Below, piece by piece: positions 35,601-46,863 of a DNA stretch of 64,000 nucleotides. Position 1 is the first letter of the stretch; each line of letters opens with the position of its first letter. The notes below the pieces were generated by a model. It was not told where the DNA came from. It saw only the letters and a list, made by a program, of their open reading frames with translations, and did not search any database. Origin of the DNA: Symbiodinium natans (taxonomy: Eukaryota; Sar; Dinophyceae; Suessiales; Symbiodiniaceae); NCBI GenBank assembly GCA_905221605.1, contig CAJNDS010000058.1, positions 132,501 through 196,500 on the forward strand, in the 5' to 3' direction. Both the position numbers and the translations under genes were made by a program.

Positions 35601-38065
35601 GTGCTCCGCTTCTCCATGATCGGAGCCACATCCTCTGTGTAACTTCGTTTCGCTACGGTACTTCATATCTAGTCTCGGCGTTATTCTTAGTCCATAGTTC
35701 GGTGTCCTGTCATCATGCATGTCTGCCTCAGTGCATTTCATGCAACTTGGGTGGGTCCTTTTGAGCACTGCCCCAGCGCCGGAGGCCACAAGTCAGCACC
35801 ATCACGGCCATCGGTGTGAACGACAAGTTGAGCGAGAGCTGCGCCACGAGCTCCTTGGGCTAAACTACTTTGACTATTGAACACGTTCCCTGATTCCCAT
35901 CGCACATATGGCACGCTGCAGCACGGTGAGATGCATTTGCATTCGGCCTGGGGCGCCACCGACAGGATCAAGGAGGGGCAATGCATGATCCTCCGAGACC
36001 GCAGGATGGAGAAAGAAAACAACAAACGTGGACTCTGAGGGTGCATGCACATGGGCTGCGGAACTTCTTGCGGCATCTGATCATGCTTCTGCATTGGCTT
36101 CAAGCATCCAGCGCACCTCTTCTTTGGGGTCCAGTCGTCTGGCCAACAAAGAGGCATGGAAGGCAACAACCAAGTGGTCAGATCGCCTGAGAAAAAGAAC
36201 AAATCGACACTGATCCGCTGCCCAAGTCCACTTGATGCCGAGAGTCGAAATGTGAGTGCCAAAGTGCCATCACAGGCCTCTTCGAGGCTCGAGACGTGAC
36301 ACGAGATCACCCAAGACTTGGCAAGAGGCCCCGAGTTCCTCCCTCCGAATGCAATCCGCGACACCCGCTGTGAGTGGATCTCGAAGCTCAATGCCAAGGG
36401 TGGCGTTTGCACCTCGGACTCGGCATGTAGGCACCGACGGTACCGACTGTAGACTACGACGGTGACTCGCCGTCCATCAGCAGATCGTGAAGGACGCAAA
36501 GGTCTCTATTGTCTTGTTAGGGGGCGTCTCGCTGCAGAAACTTATTAATCCGAGAGTTGGACCCCGCAGGGCAGCAAGACCCGCACAGCATCCTGACGAC
36601 AGCGTCTGTTGGATTTTAACTGCAAGCCCGAGTCCTGCACTGTGTTGCCATGCGGTCCAAAACATCATACCCGGGGCCCCTGCTGAGCATGCGAGGCTCC
36701 TCAGCCGTAGTTGCTTTTGGCAAGGCAAAATTTCGAATGCAACTCTGTGCGATCATTCTAGCCGCGTTGCATGTCCGGAGGCCATGGGGCAGGCTCCGGC
36801 CTTGGCAATAGTGGGCCAACATGGGCCAACACATGTCCAGACATGAGAACACAAATCAGAACTGACAAACTGATCTTACAAACTTGCGTGCTGTGCCATC
36901 TCTGCCCACTTCGCTCCTGAGACCGTAGCACCAGCATCTCTGGAGCCTCCGAGTGAACTTCTGAGTCCACAAACTCCGTTGCTGGAGCGATTCCACATGT
37001 CACTTTTGCTTCTAAGGCCCTGGCCAAGAGAATGTCTCTGAGACCATCCGCATGCTCAGGAGAGAGCAGCTCGGCCAGCCTTGGTATATGCTCCATGCCA
37101 AAAGCGCAGCCATGAATATGATTAGCACGCTTGGATGCGCTTCTGGGGCGTTTGTGAGCTTCACTTGGCTCATTTGGTTGGGCCCTGCAGGAAGCGGTAC
37201 TGTGAAACCCGGCAGAGGAGCCCTTCGATCCCGAACCCACACGAACCCACAACTCTCACGAGGAAATCAGAATCGTTCAAGTTATCCTTGTGGCACGATG
37301 GGAGTATGATGCTCAATGTGGATTGACCAGACCTCTCCAGTCCCTCCAGTCAAGCATTCATCAAGACGATTCGCTGGGCTTCGCCTTGGCTCGGACTTTG
37401 TCTTCGTGGAGCGTGTCTTCCTCGCTTTGTTGTCCTCTTCTTTGTAGCATCTGTCGAGTTTCGCAGGTGATGCCGGTCGCAGCGCCAGCAGATTCTTGGC
37501 CCTATCTTCACGAAAGACTTCTGGCCAGAACTCGTGTCCCGGGCCTCTACCCCTCTGCCAGACAGTGTGCTTCCTCCAGCTGAAGCTTGGGCGTGACTTT
37601 TGTCACCAGCCGCAAACCTGTTGGGAAGAAGATGGTTCCGAGGCCACTGCTCGTCAGCAACACTCAGCTCGAGTTCCTTCAGGGCCCAGCAGTCTTGCGC
37701 AGCAAATTCTCACAGGATCTAACAGGATCTAGCAGCGCACCTCCAGAAAGCTAAGTAGCAAATCCGTGACCATCAGTGCCTCCTGAAGGAAAATTCGCAG
37801 CATTGATCGCATTGAGTAGCAACATCATGAAGTTCACTTGATTCTGCCTACAGATATGTTTACAGACCTATTGTGCGGATAGTGCTGCAGTCGCCTCTGG
37901 ATCCAGCCTGAGCTGTAAGTGGCCAAGCCTGCCAACAGCGTCGGTTACCATAGAAGTGCTGCACACAGCTACTGCTCCAGAACATTCGAGAAATCGCACC
38001 TGACTAGAGATTGATGCTGAGGCCATCTCGACCCTCGGTGTGGAAGCGACTGTGTCAGCCAACAT
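23601..38065 (-). CDS. VPS13-like: VPS13-like bridge-type lipid-transfer protein (multi-exon, partial)
   Basis: VPS13 proteins move lipids between membranes at contact sites. Recognised minus-strand exons (approximate): 37868-38065, 37530-37736, 36870-37092, 36178-36445, 34790-35009 (RVHVPQLELELVLAEVP), 34352-34476 (SLMLDFLTELEEAEL), about 31640-33661 (one ~670-codon exon with LSVWNFLGQDIALTVVD), 31060-31451 (ICNRMPSTLQLH), 30450-30560 (RYWLMNRRSDCRVCI), 30050-30330, 26471-27250 (RTLIVEVVRRYTLLNHKEHP and RPQFRIINRTGHPLGLCQ), 26040-26220 (FKWIVEDSEGAPSLEL), 24406-25970 (VFQLCAEGAGITLVDST, LDVKLGCVQVDVRDNGAS) and about 23601-23972 (DVQPIELRLDTLSCF). The RY-x-L-x-N and F-x-I-x-N-R-T blocks followed by LxVxxGxxQVD are typical of the SHR-BD/VAB region and what follows it. 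The N-terminal chorein domain was not found and should lie above 38 kb. The C-terminus is also unresolved. Exons at 36-38 kb are assigned by position and composition and are the least sure. Confidence 0.82.
27760..27952. repeat. G-rich tract in a VPS13 intron
   Basis: Dense runs of three to sixteen G on the plus strand, ending in one run of about 17 G. On the transcribed strand of the minus gene the RNA would be C-rich. The plus DNA strand could form G-quadruplexes. Confidence 0.85.
27970..30030. other. Large intron region of the VPS13-like gene
   Basis: No SHR-BD-like or other VPS13 block was recognised. Several 60-95-codon frames on both strands (28630-28860, 28886-29173, 29345-29641) have no support. 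A few could be missed short exons. Confidence 0.3.
35010..36177. other. Intron region of the VPS13-like gene
   Basis: Between exons 36178-36445 and 34790-35009. Contains CCCTAACC-like words near 35240-35260. No coding recognised. Confidence 0.3.
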
Positions 38066-39888
38066 GCTTAGACACCCGTGACCGTGTTCTTCAGAAGCCG
38101 TCTAAGCAGTGAAGACAGAACAGCTAGTGCGGAACACTTTGGAGCTATCCATGAGCACAAGCTGGGGATCCGCGCCAGCACTGCAAGCACCGATGTCCTT
38201 ACATCGGAGATTGTCCGAGCTCAGGGTGCTTGTACGTGTTTTTGCACGTCGCTTAATCCGAAGGCAAGTCAGCTTGGCTCAGCTCAACGTAGAGTTCGCC
38301 AACCTGAATTGCATCGCATCGGCAATCGCTCACTTCGGCATCAGAGGACATAGAAACAGACAACTCCCGTTGTGACTTGCGCCCTTGGGATGGCTTTTCA
38401 TGGCCACATGCTGCTCACATGCTCTGACCCTGGGAAGTTGGCGTGATCCACCAGACACGCCTGCACAAACCGCTACCGAACGGTAAAGCATTGCTCGGAG
38501 CACGTTGGCAGCAAACTCGGAGTCATGGGAGCCCAGGCCTTTCGCTGGGCATCCTCAAGCTCAATGCAGAAGTTGCACAGAGACACCTGCATGGCCAGCA
38601 AGTTCGTACAAGTTCGTACCAATGTGTCAGCAGGGACTTACGAAATAAGACTGGTGGAAGCCGAAGATCTTGAATGCCCAAACACCGCTCAACCCTGATG
38701 AGCCAGGTAGGCCCTCTGCAAGAAAACGCAGTTCATGATATGTTCATGCGAGCTCAAGCCAAGCAGGCTCAACTCCCTTCAACTGCACCGTGCAGTGTCC
38801 CGAGACCATTTCTTGGCAGCTGGGTCCCTCATGAAGTTTCTGGAAACTTCAGCTGCAAGCTGTGAGAGTACTGAAGAGCACTAGTCACTTCACGGCGCAC
38901 TTGTGCCAAAGTGTGGCAGTAGGCTCAAATAGCACGATGGGATAGTCACGTCGTCAGCTCTTGCACAGCGTTCGCACACATAAGTACAAGCACCGACAAG
39001 CTTGAGGTTCGACAGGGAGCAGAGCGAAACGAAACTTGTTTCGGGAATGCGTTTCCGCGGAGCACCGAGGGGAGTCTTCATTTGGCAGAAAACCCCTGCC
39101 ACCCCACCGTACCGTCACGTTAGCCCCCACTGTGCACGCACAGCCCCAGTCTATCCCATAGTTTGCCCTGTCCGATGGGTCACCTTCCACGCTGATCTTT
39201 GCTTTTGCTCGATGCTGTTGTGGTGTTGCGCAATGTAGGAGCACGAAGCAACGGGCAGATGTCTGAGAGGTACTGCTAACGAGCTAGCAGCTGGTCAAGC
39301 ATGTGAGGCATGAGGCGTATTGCCCGCAGTCCCGACAGTTGATCCTAAAGTGCATTTTGCAGCCGACAAGCTGCATCTCTGCCTGGGCACTGATACGTGC
39401 CAGGTCCGGATCATCGCTCACCTGGTCTTGGGACTCTTCAACTAGCACATGGATCCTGCTCAACATGCCGCATGGTATGGAACACGCCAGCATGTGGAAA
39501 CGTCTTGTGAGCTTAACAGGACCAGCTGGTCTGCTGTGTCTACATCAAGCTCAAAGCCCGTCTCCTGAGCTTCGTGCGAATACCACGGCTTTCGAGCAGA
39601 ATGCCTTCAGCCAGAACATGTACAGTACATGGAAAGTCGAGGGTTCAACTGACTTCGTCTGCGCTTGTCTAACTAAAGGCAAACTACTGTGGAACCCTTC
39701 TGGAGCCTGCCAACTGCCTGCCACAGACTCGACCGATCATCATTTTTCCCGCTTGCTGGATGGACTCAAGCATCGGCCCGCTTGATTTTGCGTCTTTCTC
39801 CAAAGCCTGTACATCCACAACATCCAAACAGGCAGTTGCCGTATGGCATACTGCCGCGGCGTGAAACGGCTGGAAACTCCGTGGCTCA
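38066..39888. other. Unassigned, upstream of recognised VPS13 exons
   Basis: Plus-strand frames at 38078-38375 (for example VSLAQLNVEFANLNCIASAI) and 39303-39785 are open but have no domain. The missing N-terminal VPS13 exons, including chorein, were looked for here on the minus strand and not found. Confidence 0.25.
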
Positions 39889-40245
39889 CTAGGAAAGAAG
39901 GGCACCGACAAGAGCGCCCAGCCCGACCAAGGCAACAAGTAACCAGAGCGGGATGGCCTGCGAAGTTCCAGAAACATAGTGCAGATTAGCAAGAACCCAA
40001 CCGAACCGGCATGCCGTGCCTCGATGGCGCGCACCATACATGTGAGCTGCCCGATCAACATGCATGCGACAATTGTTAAGAAGGAGCTTGTCAAGACGCC
40101 GACCTTGCAGGGACAGGACGCATGAGCACTGCAACTGCAAGGGCAGCAAAGAATCTAAGTCAGCAAACTCCATGTTCAATTCATGGAGCCCGGTGATTCC
40201 ATCGGAAGGTGTCGGGCTGAACTGACTGAGTGAGTGCACTGGCAA
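39889..40245 (-). CDS. 3' end of a membrane protein with C-terminal hydrophobic anchor
   Basis: The minus-strand frame ends AIPLWLLVALVGLGALVGAL, Leu-Ser, stop (TAG at 39889-39891). That is one strongly hydrophobic segment at the very C-terminus, preceded by a CTTCGCAG acceptor. The upstream part reads LHELNMEFADLDSLLPLQLQ and may include an intron. A tail-anchored or last-helix membrane protein is inferred. No family recognised. Confidence 0.45.
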   Translation of the reverse strand: MPVHSLSQFSPTPSDGITGLHELNMEFADLDSLLPLQLQCSCVLSLQGRRLDKLLLNNCRMHVDRAAHMYGARHRGTACRFGWVLANLHYVSGTSQAIPLWLLVALVGLGALVGALLS

Positions 40246-40446
40246 CTTCGCCGATCACCGATGACACGCTCTGTTTTGAGGGCACTGCACAATTCTCACT
40301 AAACACTCAAAGCACTACGAAATCAGAACACGGCTCAGTCGACTAGGGTCAGCTCCAAGGAAACCAGGCTCTCGAACCAGGAATCAAACAGCCCGAGGTG
40401 CTTCTGCTGAAGACTTCTAGAGGCTAACGACAGGAGAAGTCTACTG

Positions 40447-40670
40447 TTGCATCAACCCGAGCATGTCCCGCATGACCATGAGTTGCAGCATGTTGCAGCT
40501 GGAGCTGCCTCAAGCTCCAAGGCAGTGACCATGCCAGTAGAGACCAATGGCACAAACACGAGAATCTGGTCCACCGAGTTCAGCAGGGCAAGCACGACAA
40601 AGGAGCCTGTCCCAAAGCCGTCAGGCATTGTCGACTCTATATTCAGAACCCCCCCACAGTCATTGCACAA
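40447..40670 (-). CDS. Exon candidate with hydrophobic segment
   Basis: The minus frame TMPDGFGTGSFVVLALLNSV continues DQILVFVPLVSTGMVTA, a hydrophobic stretch long enough for a membrane helix. It lies upstream of the tail-anchor exon on the same strand and may be the same gene. The plus-strand frame 40447-40752 is open and disorder-like, so the strand is uncertain. Confidence 0.35.
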
Positions 40671-40914
40671 CCCAAATCAACAAAAATTAGAACCCTTCCC
40701 CCCCTGGAATGGCACAATCCTTCCGGACCGAGGCAGTTGGACAAGCGGCTAGTTTCCTTTATTGCTGGCCTCCTACTGGAACTCTGTATAACAGCTCACA
40801 CTCAGGCCGCGCAGGAAAGGTCACAAGCTTCTAATTACAGACCCCCTGCTGGCAACCATAGGGAGGGGGTGGGGGGGTTCTTAATATGAAGTGAGAGTAT
40901 CTGGCAGGGTTCTC

Positions 40915-41136
40915 GCATGGGTAATGAACCGGAAACAAGCGCATCTTGAGGTCAGCAGTGGCGCTGTCCGTGTACTGCAAGTGTCCAGCTAAATCATCTC
41001 TCCCAGCACGCCGTGCGACCGTGCGAAGCTCAGCAAGAGCTAAGAACGGCGCCAGGTCTTTTGACGGGGAGGATGCCGAGGTTTTGGACAAGAAGGAAAA
41101 AACAATCTGCCTCTGGTGTACTTGGTCTCTTCGCAA
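40915..41136 (-). CDS. Exon candidate of the same minus-strand membrane gene
   Basis: The minus frame includes FLSKTSASSPSKDLAPFLAL, then AELRTVARRAGRDDLAGHLQ and ADLKMRLFPVHYPCENP. It reads as a normal globular/helical exon. A long poly-G/poly-C run (40859-40879) sits just downstream and is probably intronic. No family recognised. Confidence 0.4.
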
Positions 41137-41299
41137 GATGCGTCGGGCTCTTCCTTAGATGATGTCTGATTGTAGCGGGCTCATCCAACGGATAAGGTCA
41201 CCGCACATGAACAAAAAAAACCCAAATCTACTGGACCTGTTGGTTCAAATGACGCTCATGGTCACATTTCGTAAAACCGAAGAAGGCGGGGCTGGCATC

Positions 41300-41533
41300 T
41301 CACATTTTATTTAGGAAGGGAGGCACGCGAATCTGCACATGGCTTCGTTCTTTGCTGCCCTCGGTCATTGTCCACACTTGGTGAGTCTGACAAGTGACAG
41401 GTGCATTTCTAGGAATACGCGTGGACCCAGCGCCGGCGACGATTCGCACACAGGCTACTGCAAAGATGATGCCAATAGTGACTGCCACGCCGGCTACAGT
41501 ATGGGTGCGAAGGAGTTCAGTGCGCTGCCCCAG
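41300..41533 (-). CDS. Exon candidate with one membrane segment
   Basis: The minus frame reads TVAGVAVTIGIIFAVACVRI followed by VAGAGSTRIPRNAPVTCQ and stops at 41300. A CCAACCAG acceptor-like site lies near 41534-41541. The hydrophobic run is about 18 residues. It could be a signal anchor or one helix of the membrane protein to its left. No family recognised. Confidence 0.4.
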   Translation of the reverse strand: MGQRTELLRTHTVAGVAVTIGIIFAVACVRIVAGAGSTRIPRNAPVTCQTHQVWTMTEGSKERSHVQIRVPPFLNKM

Positions 41534-43389
41534 GACCTGGTTGGTGATGTGGCTTCACTCGGTGACCGTAACATGTGGGTATGGGCGCCGTACTTTCTTC
41601 TCTGGCCACGCAGCTGCCACAGATGATAATTGCGACACGGGGCCGGCATGATGGTCCATTGGAGAAGTTGCCAGATGCTTGGGGCCCTGGAAACATGCTG
41701 CTTGGGTATTCTAAACAGCGCGTTGGCAGTTGCCGTGTCTGTGCTTGGCTGACTGCTAACCGCTTTGGGAGACGTGGGAACCCGTCCCAATCCCTTTCCA
41801 CTCGCTGTCTGCCTGCTATGTCATGAGAGTCATGTCACAGGCATGCTCCAGCACAAGTGCAATCCACGTGACCAGCATAGGCTAACCTCTGCGGGGCAGC
41901 AGTTGGACGAAGGGGGGACACTGTGGGATAACAACCTCCCACATGCCATCATTTGGTACTTGGAGGATTGCACCGCCACCATCGTGAAGACCAAGATCCA
42001 GGATGTTCACGAGACTTACGCACCAGGGCCGGCACCCGGTTGAACTACAACATGAGCCAAACCAGGTTCCAGAGGATGCCAGGGATCCATGAGCACGTGC
42101 CGAGTTTCGCTGTGATGGTGTGGAGGCATCAGCTTTCGTGGCAGTTCACGGAGGCTTCATCTCATGAATTGTGGCCAGTGCCTATTCCTATTTGCTTGCG
42201 TTTCGGCTGCAAGCCATGTTGAACCAATCTTTTTGGTTGCACAGCTTATACCATACTATCATTCTGCTATCAGCTGTTTGAATGTTGCACGTGGCTGGGT
42301 ACATTACATCTCCCACCTCAGGCCCTCACCTAGTGCGGGTGCCATGCAAATTTCTGCTCAGGGAATGAAGGGCCCCGTCATACTCGGGATTGTAAAGCAC
42401 AGGAGTTCTTGGGCAACGTCAGGGACCCGACGTGCCTCACAGAACAAGAACTGAACAGAATAAAGATTCTGATGTCACCGCCCACAAGGCATTCGCTTAC
42501 GGCACTACTGCACCTTCTCTGCTTGCGAGGGAAGACGCGATTTCTGGAGTTGCCTCTGGCTCAGGCCTCGTCCAGACGTTTTCCTGACAGTAGATGAAGG
42601 CCGCATAGAGCCAGAGAAGTACTGCCTTAGGAAAATGGCTGAGTCTCACGATGAGTCTTCGCTGACTACTTCCACACGAGCAGAGGAAGCAAACAACACG
42701 CCCCAGTGCTTTTAAGCCCGCTTTGCTGCTCTCAAGTTCTCTATCTATGTTTACAGTTTACCGGCTTAGTTTCATCTGAACTTCATCTCTGCTGAGAGGC
42801 ACTCGCAATGTCCATCCACCTTCGTACATTGGGATCATGCTTAAAATCTGCCTGAACTGCCACCACTATTGACAACGTGGCCAAGCATTGAATCAGTGCG
42901 ATGAAGCACACAGAGTTCCATCGGCCTCACAGGGCTCTGGCTTCGCGTCATCTTGAATTTTGAACCGAACACTCTGCCCTCAATAAACGCGCAATAAAGA
43001 TCGGTTTAAAAACAGAAGAGGTATTGAATAAGAAAACGTTAAAGTTTTTGGCGCATGCACTATCTTAAGAGTTGAGCTGTGGGCCTCCTCCCGTGAACCC
43101 TCGTTGCAGAGCTTCCTGAAGCTCGGAAAAAGAGCTCCTTTCCTTGAGGTATCACGACTTCCTGAGCCCAGGCCCCAGAAGCAATGACGTCACCCTATTG
43201 CCTTGCAAGGAGCCGTAGCAAACATTGTTTAAAGATAGTCCAGGAAGTCGACTACAACAATACATGCCTTCTGAAAGAAACTTCAGGCTTTGAGCGGAAG
43301 CCCCACACCCTCCACCCAATTAGCTTGACCCCCCGCCGCCGTGCCCTTTAGACTGAAAAGGCTTGTTTTCGGGAAGGGTTCCCTTCTAC
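41534..43389. other. Unassigned DNA
   Basis: On the minus strand a strong GTAAGTC donor lies at 42012-42018, suggesting an exon just above it (about 42020-42120, with HVLMDPWHPLEPGLAHVVVQ), but no domain supports it. The plus-strand frame 41765-42043 is open. From 42600 to 43389 no coding is supported. Confidence 0.25.
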
Positions 43390-43699
43390 TCAGAGGACAA
43401 CGGTGCCAGAGTTGTCTGTCTCTCGAGTTGGAATGCAACAGTCACTAAAAGCTGAGATCAAAGGGGCCTGTGGCTTCGTTGGTGACGTACGGCACCATCC
43501 ATACAAGGTCTGCCATGGATATGGAACCTGTTGCCAATACGGCACCTGGGAACAAGTGCACTTGTGCGGCAGCCACACCAACCAAGAGTGAAGCATTACA
43601 CAGACGCATTGTGGACTGCGTTGTGCTGCCTTGCACAGGCAAAACCCTTCCAAGAACAAAACCATCACACTGCCTGCGAGGCGAGCCAGGTGTTGAGGC

Positions 43700-43995
43700 C
43701 AGCTCGAGCTGATGGAAATCTCTGCCCCAACCCCTGCTGTCTGCCGTAGTCCAGCCGATTCCAGGATGTACCGGCTGCTTCTCCCCAACCTCTCAGCCCA
43801 AAACACGTGTCGCATCTTGTCCACGTCTTTCAGTGTCGAGTTGAACACAGTGTCTAGGGAGAAGTTGTTCATCGAGGCGACGAGCCTTCCCGAGCCAGCG
43901 GCAGAAAGCGTCTGCAGCAATACGGATTCTTCGGGCTGCGCACATTCCTTCGCGCTACAGTGCCAGGCTGTCCAGGAAATCCAGAGCCAAAACAT
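43700..43995 (-). CDS. 5' exon of a secreted protein (signal peptide, SVLLQ motif)
   Basis: The minus-strand ATG at 43995 gives MFWLWISWTAWHCSAKECAQ, a Trp-rich signal peptide with a plausible cut after CSA. PEESVLLQTLSAAG follows, then MNNFSLDTVFNSTL. As I recall, many predicted dinoflagellate secreted proteins carry a (S/V)LLQ-type motif shortly after the signal peptide, which supports both the call and the organism. The exon probably ends near 43700. A further exon at about 43390-43590 (minus, Cys- and Trp-containing) could follow. The plus strand over 43712-44185 is also open and reads well, so confidence is moderate. Confidence 0.5.
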
Positions 43996-44886
43996 CCTGT
44001 CGAAGCTGCTACATCTTGCGCGAGTCATCTCCACGCACCGCGAGCCTTACACCATAAGCATTACATTGAGACCTCCACTCTCAAGTGGAGATTCCCAGCA
44101 AGTCGGTTCAGTGCTTCAACCATTTCTCGAGCCCGTTGCCATTGGTGCACTTGTGCAACGTCCATGCAAAAGACGGTCACACTGATCTGACTCGGAACTT
44201 TGCAAAAAGACTAGACTCGGTTAGTCTGGCCTTTGAGGTGGACACTCCGGACGCTCTTTGGAGTTTGGGGGTCCCTATGTAACTCGTTCCCCATTCTGTC
44301 CTTCTGCACTAGGATTCGCTAGTTGCTTCTGGCACACCTCTTGAATTTGGGACTCATTCGTGCAAAGCCTTCATTCCTGGTGCCTTCTGCCCTTTACGGT
44401 CTTCTTCTCATCCTCTCTAGGCAGCACGAATCCTGACAAGCAAATTAACAAAGCAGCAGGCCTGCATTCAGATTATTACTTCAGAAAAGCGCAAGAATCC
44501 AGGAGATCGGTCATTGTAAGCCTGGCCTCTGCGTTTCCGGCCAGGCGCAGTAAGGCAGCCTATGTCAAAGCGAAGCTAACTTGTTCAGCGACAAGGTTGG
44601 AAAGCTTCGGCATTGTCAACAGCTGCCCATCCCTTTGTGACTAAATCGCCATGCCTTAACTATGTGGCGACTTTGTTCAGCAAAATTAACTGAGCCTGGT
44701 CGCTTCACGCATGAGATATCCTAATGCTGAAGATTCAGGCTTTCGCCCGGCAATTCGTCTTGCCAAGCTTGTGTAAATCCAAAAAGAGGTAGGCAGAGTC
44801 AGAAAGCACATATAACTTCACATAACTTCCCGCTGGCTACATGTGTCGGGTAGGAGCGGCTGCAACTGTCATCCACAGATGGAAGC
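43996..44886. other. Intergenic, between divergent candidates
   Basis: Upstream of the minus-strand secreted-protein start and of the plus-strand gene on the right. No supported coding; the plus frame at 44360-44644 is open without a motif. Confidence 0.25.
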
Positions 44887-46629
44887 GTGATGTACTGTTG
44901 CGCCCCCTTTAATCAGGGACGGTCAGCCGACGACAGCCGCCTCAGCTGTCTGAGGGCCAGGCAGGCCAGCTTGATTTCTCTGGCGCCTGCCCTGGCTGCA
45001 GCACTTTCCCCCACTAGTTGGCACTTCAAGTTCATAACATGGACACACGGGACTTGCAAGTGTTTTTTCTTCGGCGCGCTCGGTAGCATCATGCGGGCTC
45101 TCAACAGCTTCCATGAAAACCAACTCCTTGGATGGGCACAAGATGCAGAACCAACAGCCGAAACACTCAACGCTTGCGCACACGTGCCAGTGGAGCTGCT
45201 AATACTCCAGTGGATGGAAGGTCGTCCAAGGTGAGACTTGCTCGAGGCCTCCCAGGTCATTCATGACCGCATTCCACTACTTCACTACTTCGCTACTACT
45301 CTCGGCAAACCCACTGAATTCAGCGCCTGCCCGAGGCAGCAAAACGCAGCAGGTCCAGCCTCCGGTCGAAACAGCTACACGCAGCCATCAGTCCAGATGA
45401 TGCTCACGCACGCATGAATCACAATTAGGCCTGGCATGATCTCTAAACTGGGCGACGCTTTTGGCTGCGCCCTTTTGTGGCGAACGCGCACACTCCAAAA
45501 CCCAGGCAGAGCTCAGGCAGAGCTCAGGTGGAGCTCAGGAGCATTCGGATGCACATCTTCGTAGGGATCACTTCCTGCCAACGGCACTTCAAACACTTGG
45601 GATCACTTGGGCAGGTACAGTTTTTGGCTAGGCCTGGGACTCGCAGATGAAGAGGACCAGCGCACGAGCCACCCCACTTTCCACCCTAAGCCGTGTCCGC
45701 ATGCGATGCGACATGCGAGATTTTGTGACTCTGGGTCTTCAGAAAACGGCTCTCAGATGCCGGCTCGAGAGAAGCGGAGATCAACATGCCTCGCCAAGTG
45801 CGGAGGTTGGGGAAGTTGGGGACCTTCTTTCTTTGGTGCGCCTCACTGACCCTTTTTCCGAGGTTCACACCGATGATTGGGACCAAATGCGCGCAGGCCC
45901 ACTGCAACCTTGCTAAGCATTGCTAACATGTCACTCCAACTTAAGTTTCTAACTATGTTCTCAGCTATAGTGCCTCTTGATTACAATTATGCATATCGCA
46001 ACACTGTTTCACGTCCCCGGGGCTGCGCGGCTTTCAACAAGCTGACACTTGTGAACTCTGCCTGCACAGGCACCGCGAAGACCATCCGCAACAACTCTCG
46101 TGTGTTGGCGCCTGGTACCAGACGAAGAGGTAAAACCCTGCAAGGACGACCTGGGCTGTAAACATCTGTGTGTGATTAACATGATGTTGGCTGCTTGGCT
46201 GTTGGGCTGGCAAACCATGCAAACCTCTGAGGATACCCTGGACTCGTAACGTAATGTGCTGACGCAGCTACTGCTACCGCTGCCCACTGGCAATCGAAAT
46301 CAACAACACTCTAACCTCTAACAGTTCGTTTGCAGATTCTGTGCGAAGAAGGCAGAAAGATGGTCTCTGTGGAGTGCCGCTGTCCCGTCACAGTGTGTGC
46401 CAAGATAAGCGCAGAGGAACCTGATCTGCTGGACCAAGCAGCAGTAGCAGCACCGAGGACGGCCCACTTCATCATTGCGAAGTACAGCACAAAGCCTGGT
46501 CACAAGTTTGACAAATTGTCACTTCGACAGAGGCTGAAAGCTTCGACATCGGCCCCGACCTACGGCACAACCCATGTGCATGCCAAAGAGAAGTACCTCG
46601 CCATGTGCAAGACTTCTGCAGAACCGTGA
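44887..46629 (+). CDS. Plus-strand multi-exon gene of unknown function
   Basis: The two 3' exons are well supported. Exon 46070-46129 (reading TTLVCWRLVPDEE) is preceded by CTGCACAG and followed by a GTAAAA donor. Exon 46336-46629 is preceded by CTAACAGTTCGTTTGCAG and reads ILCEEGRKMVSVECRCPVTV to a TGA. They join exactly in phase. Likely 5' exons are 45651-45916 (MKRTSARATPLSTLSRV ... VRLTDPFSEVHTDDWDQM, after a CGCAG acceptor) and a segment ending at 45230 (AHVPVELLILQWMEGRP) at a GTGAGAC donor. The protein is mixed, with a Lys-rich C-terminus (HAKEKYLAMCKTSAEP). No domain recognised. It is convergent with the minus-strand gene ending at 46864. Confidence 0.5.
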
Positions 46630-46863
46630 ACTACACAGATGCCGCGATGGCTGCGCACATCAAGCAGCTTTCTCACAATGAGGCACCATGAGGAAATGAT
46701 GGTGCGAATAAAGCGATGAGCGTATGCTCCATGCAGCTGCCATATTCAAAGGTGGCAGCGCACCTTAGACGAAAAGGCTTGGCAGCTTGTGACGGATGTG
46801 CTGTCTTTGTCGCTACCAAGTTACATGCGGCCGCCAAAGCGGCAGTATGAAAGCCTCACCAGT

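Noticed and set aside
38230-38340. Similarity between plus-strand AQLNVEFANL (38.3 kb) and minus-strand HELNMEFADL (40.2 kb), as an inverted duplication
   Set aside because: Only about ten residues match and neither frame has splice support at that point; chance is likely.
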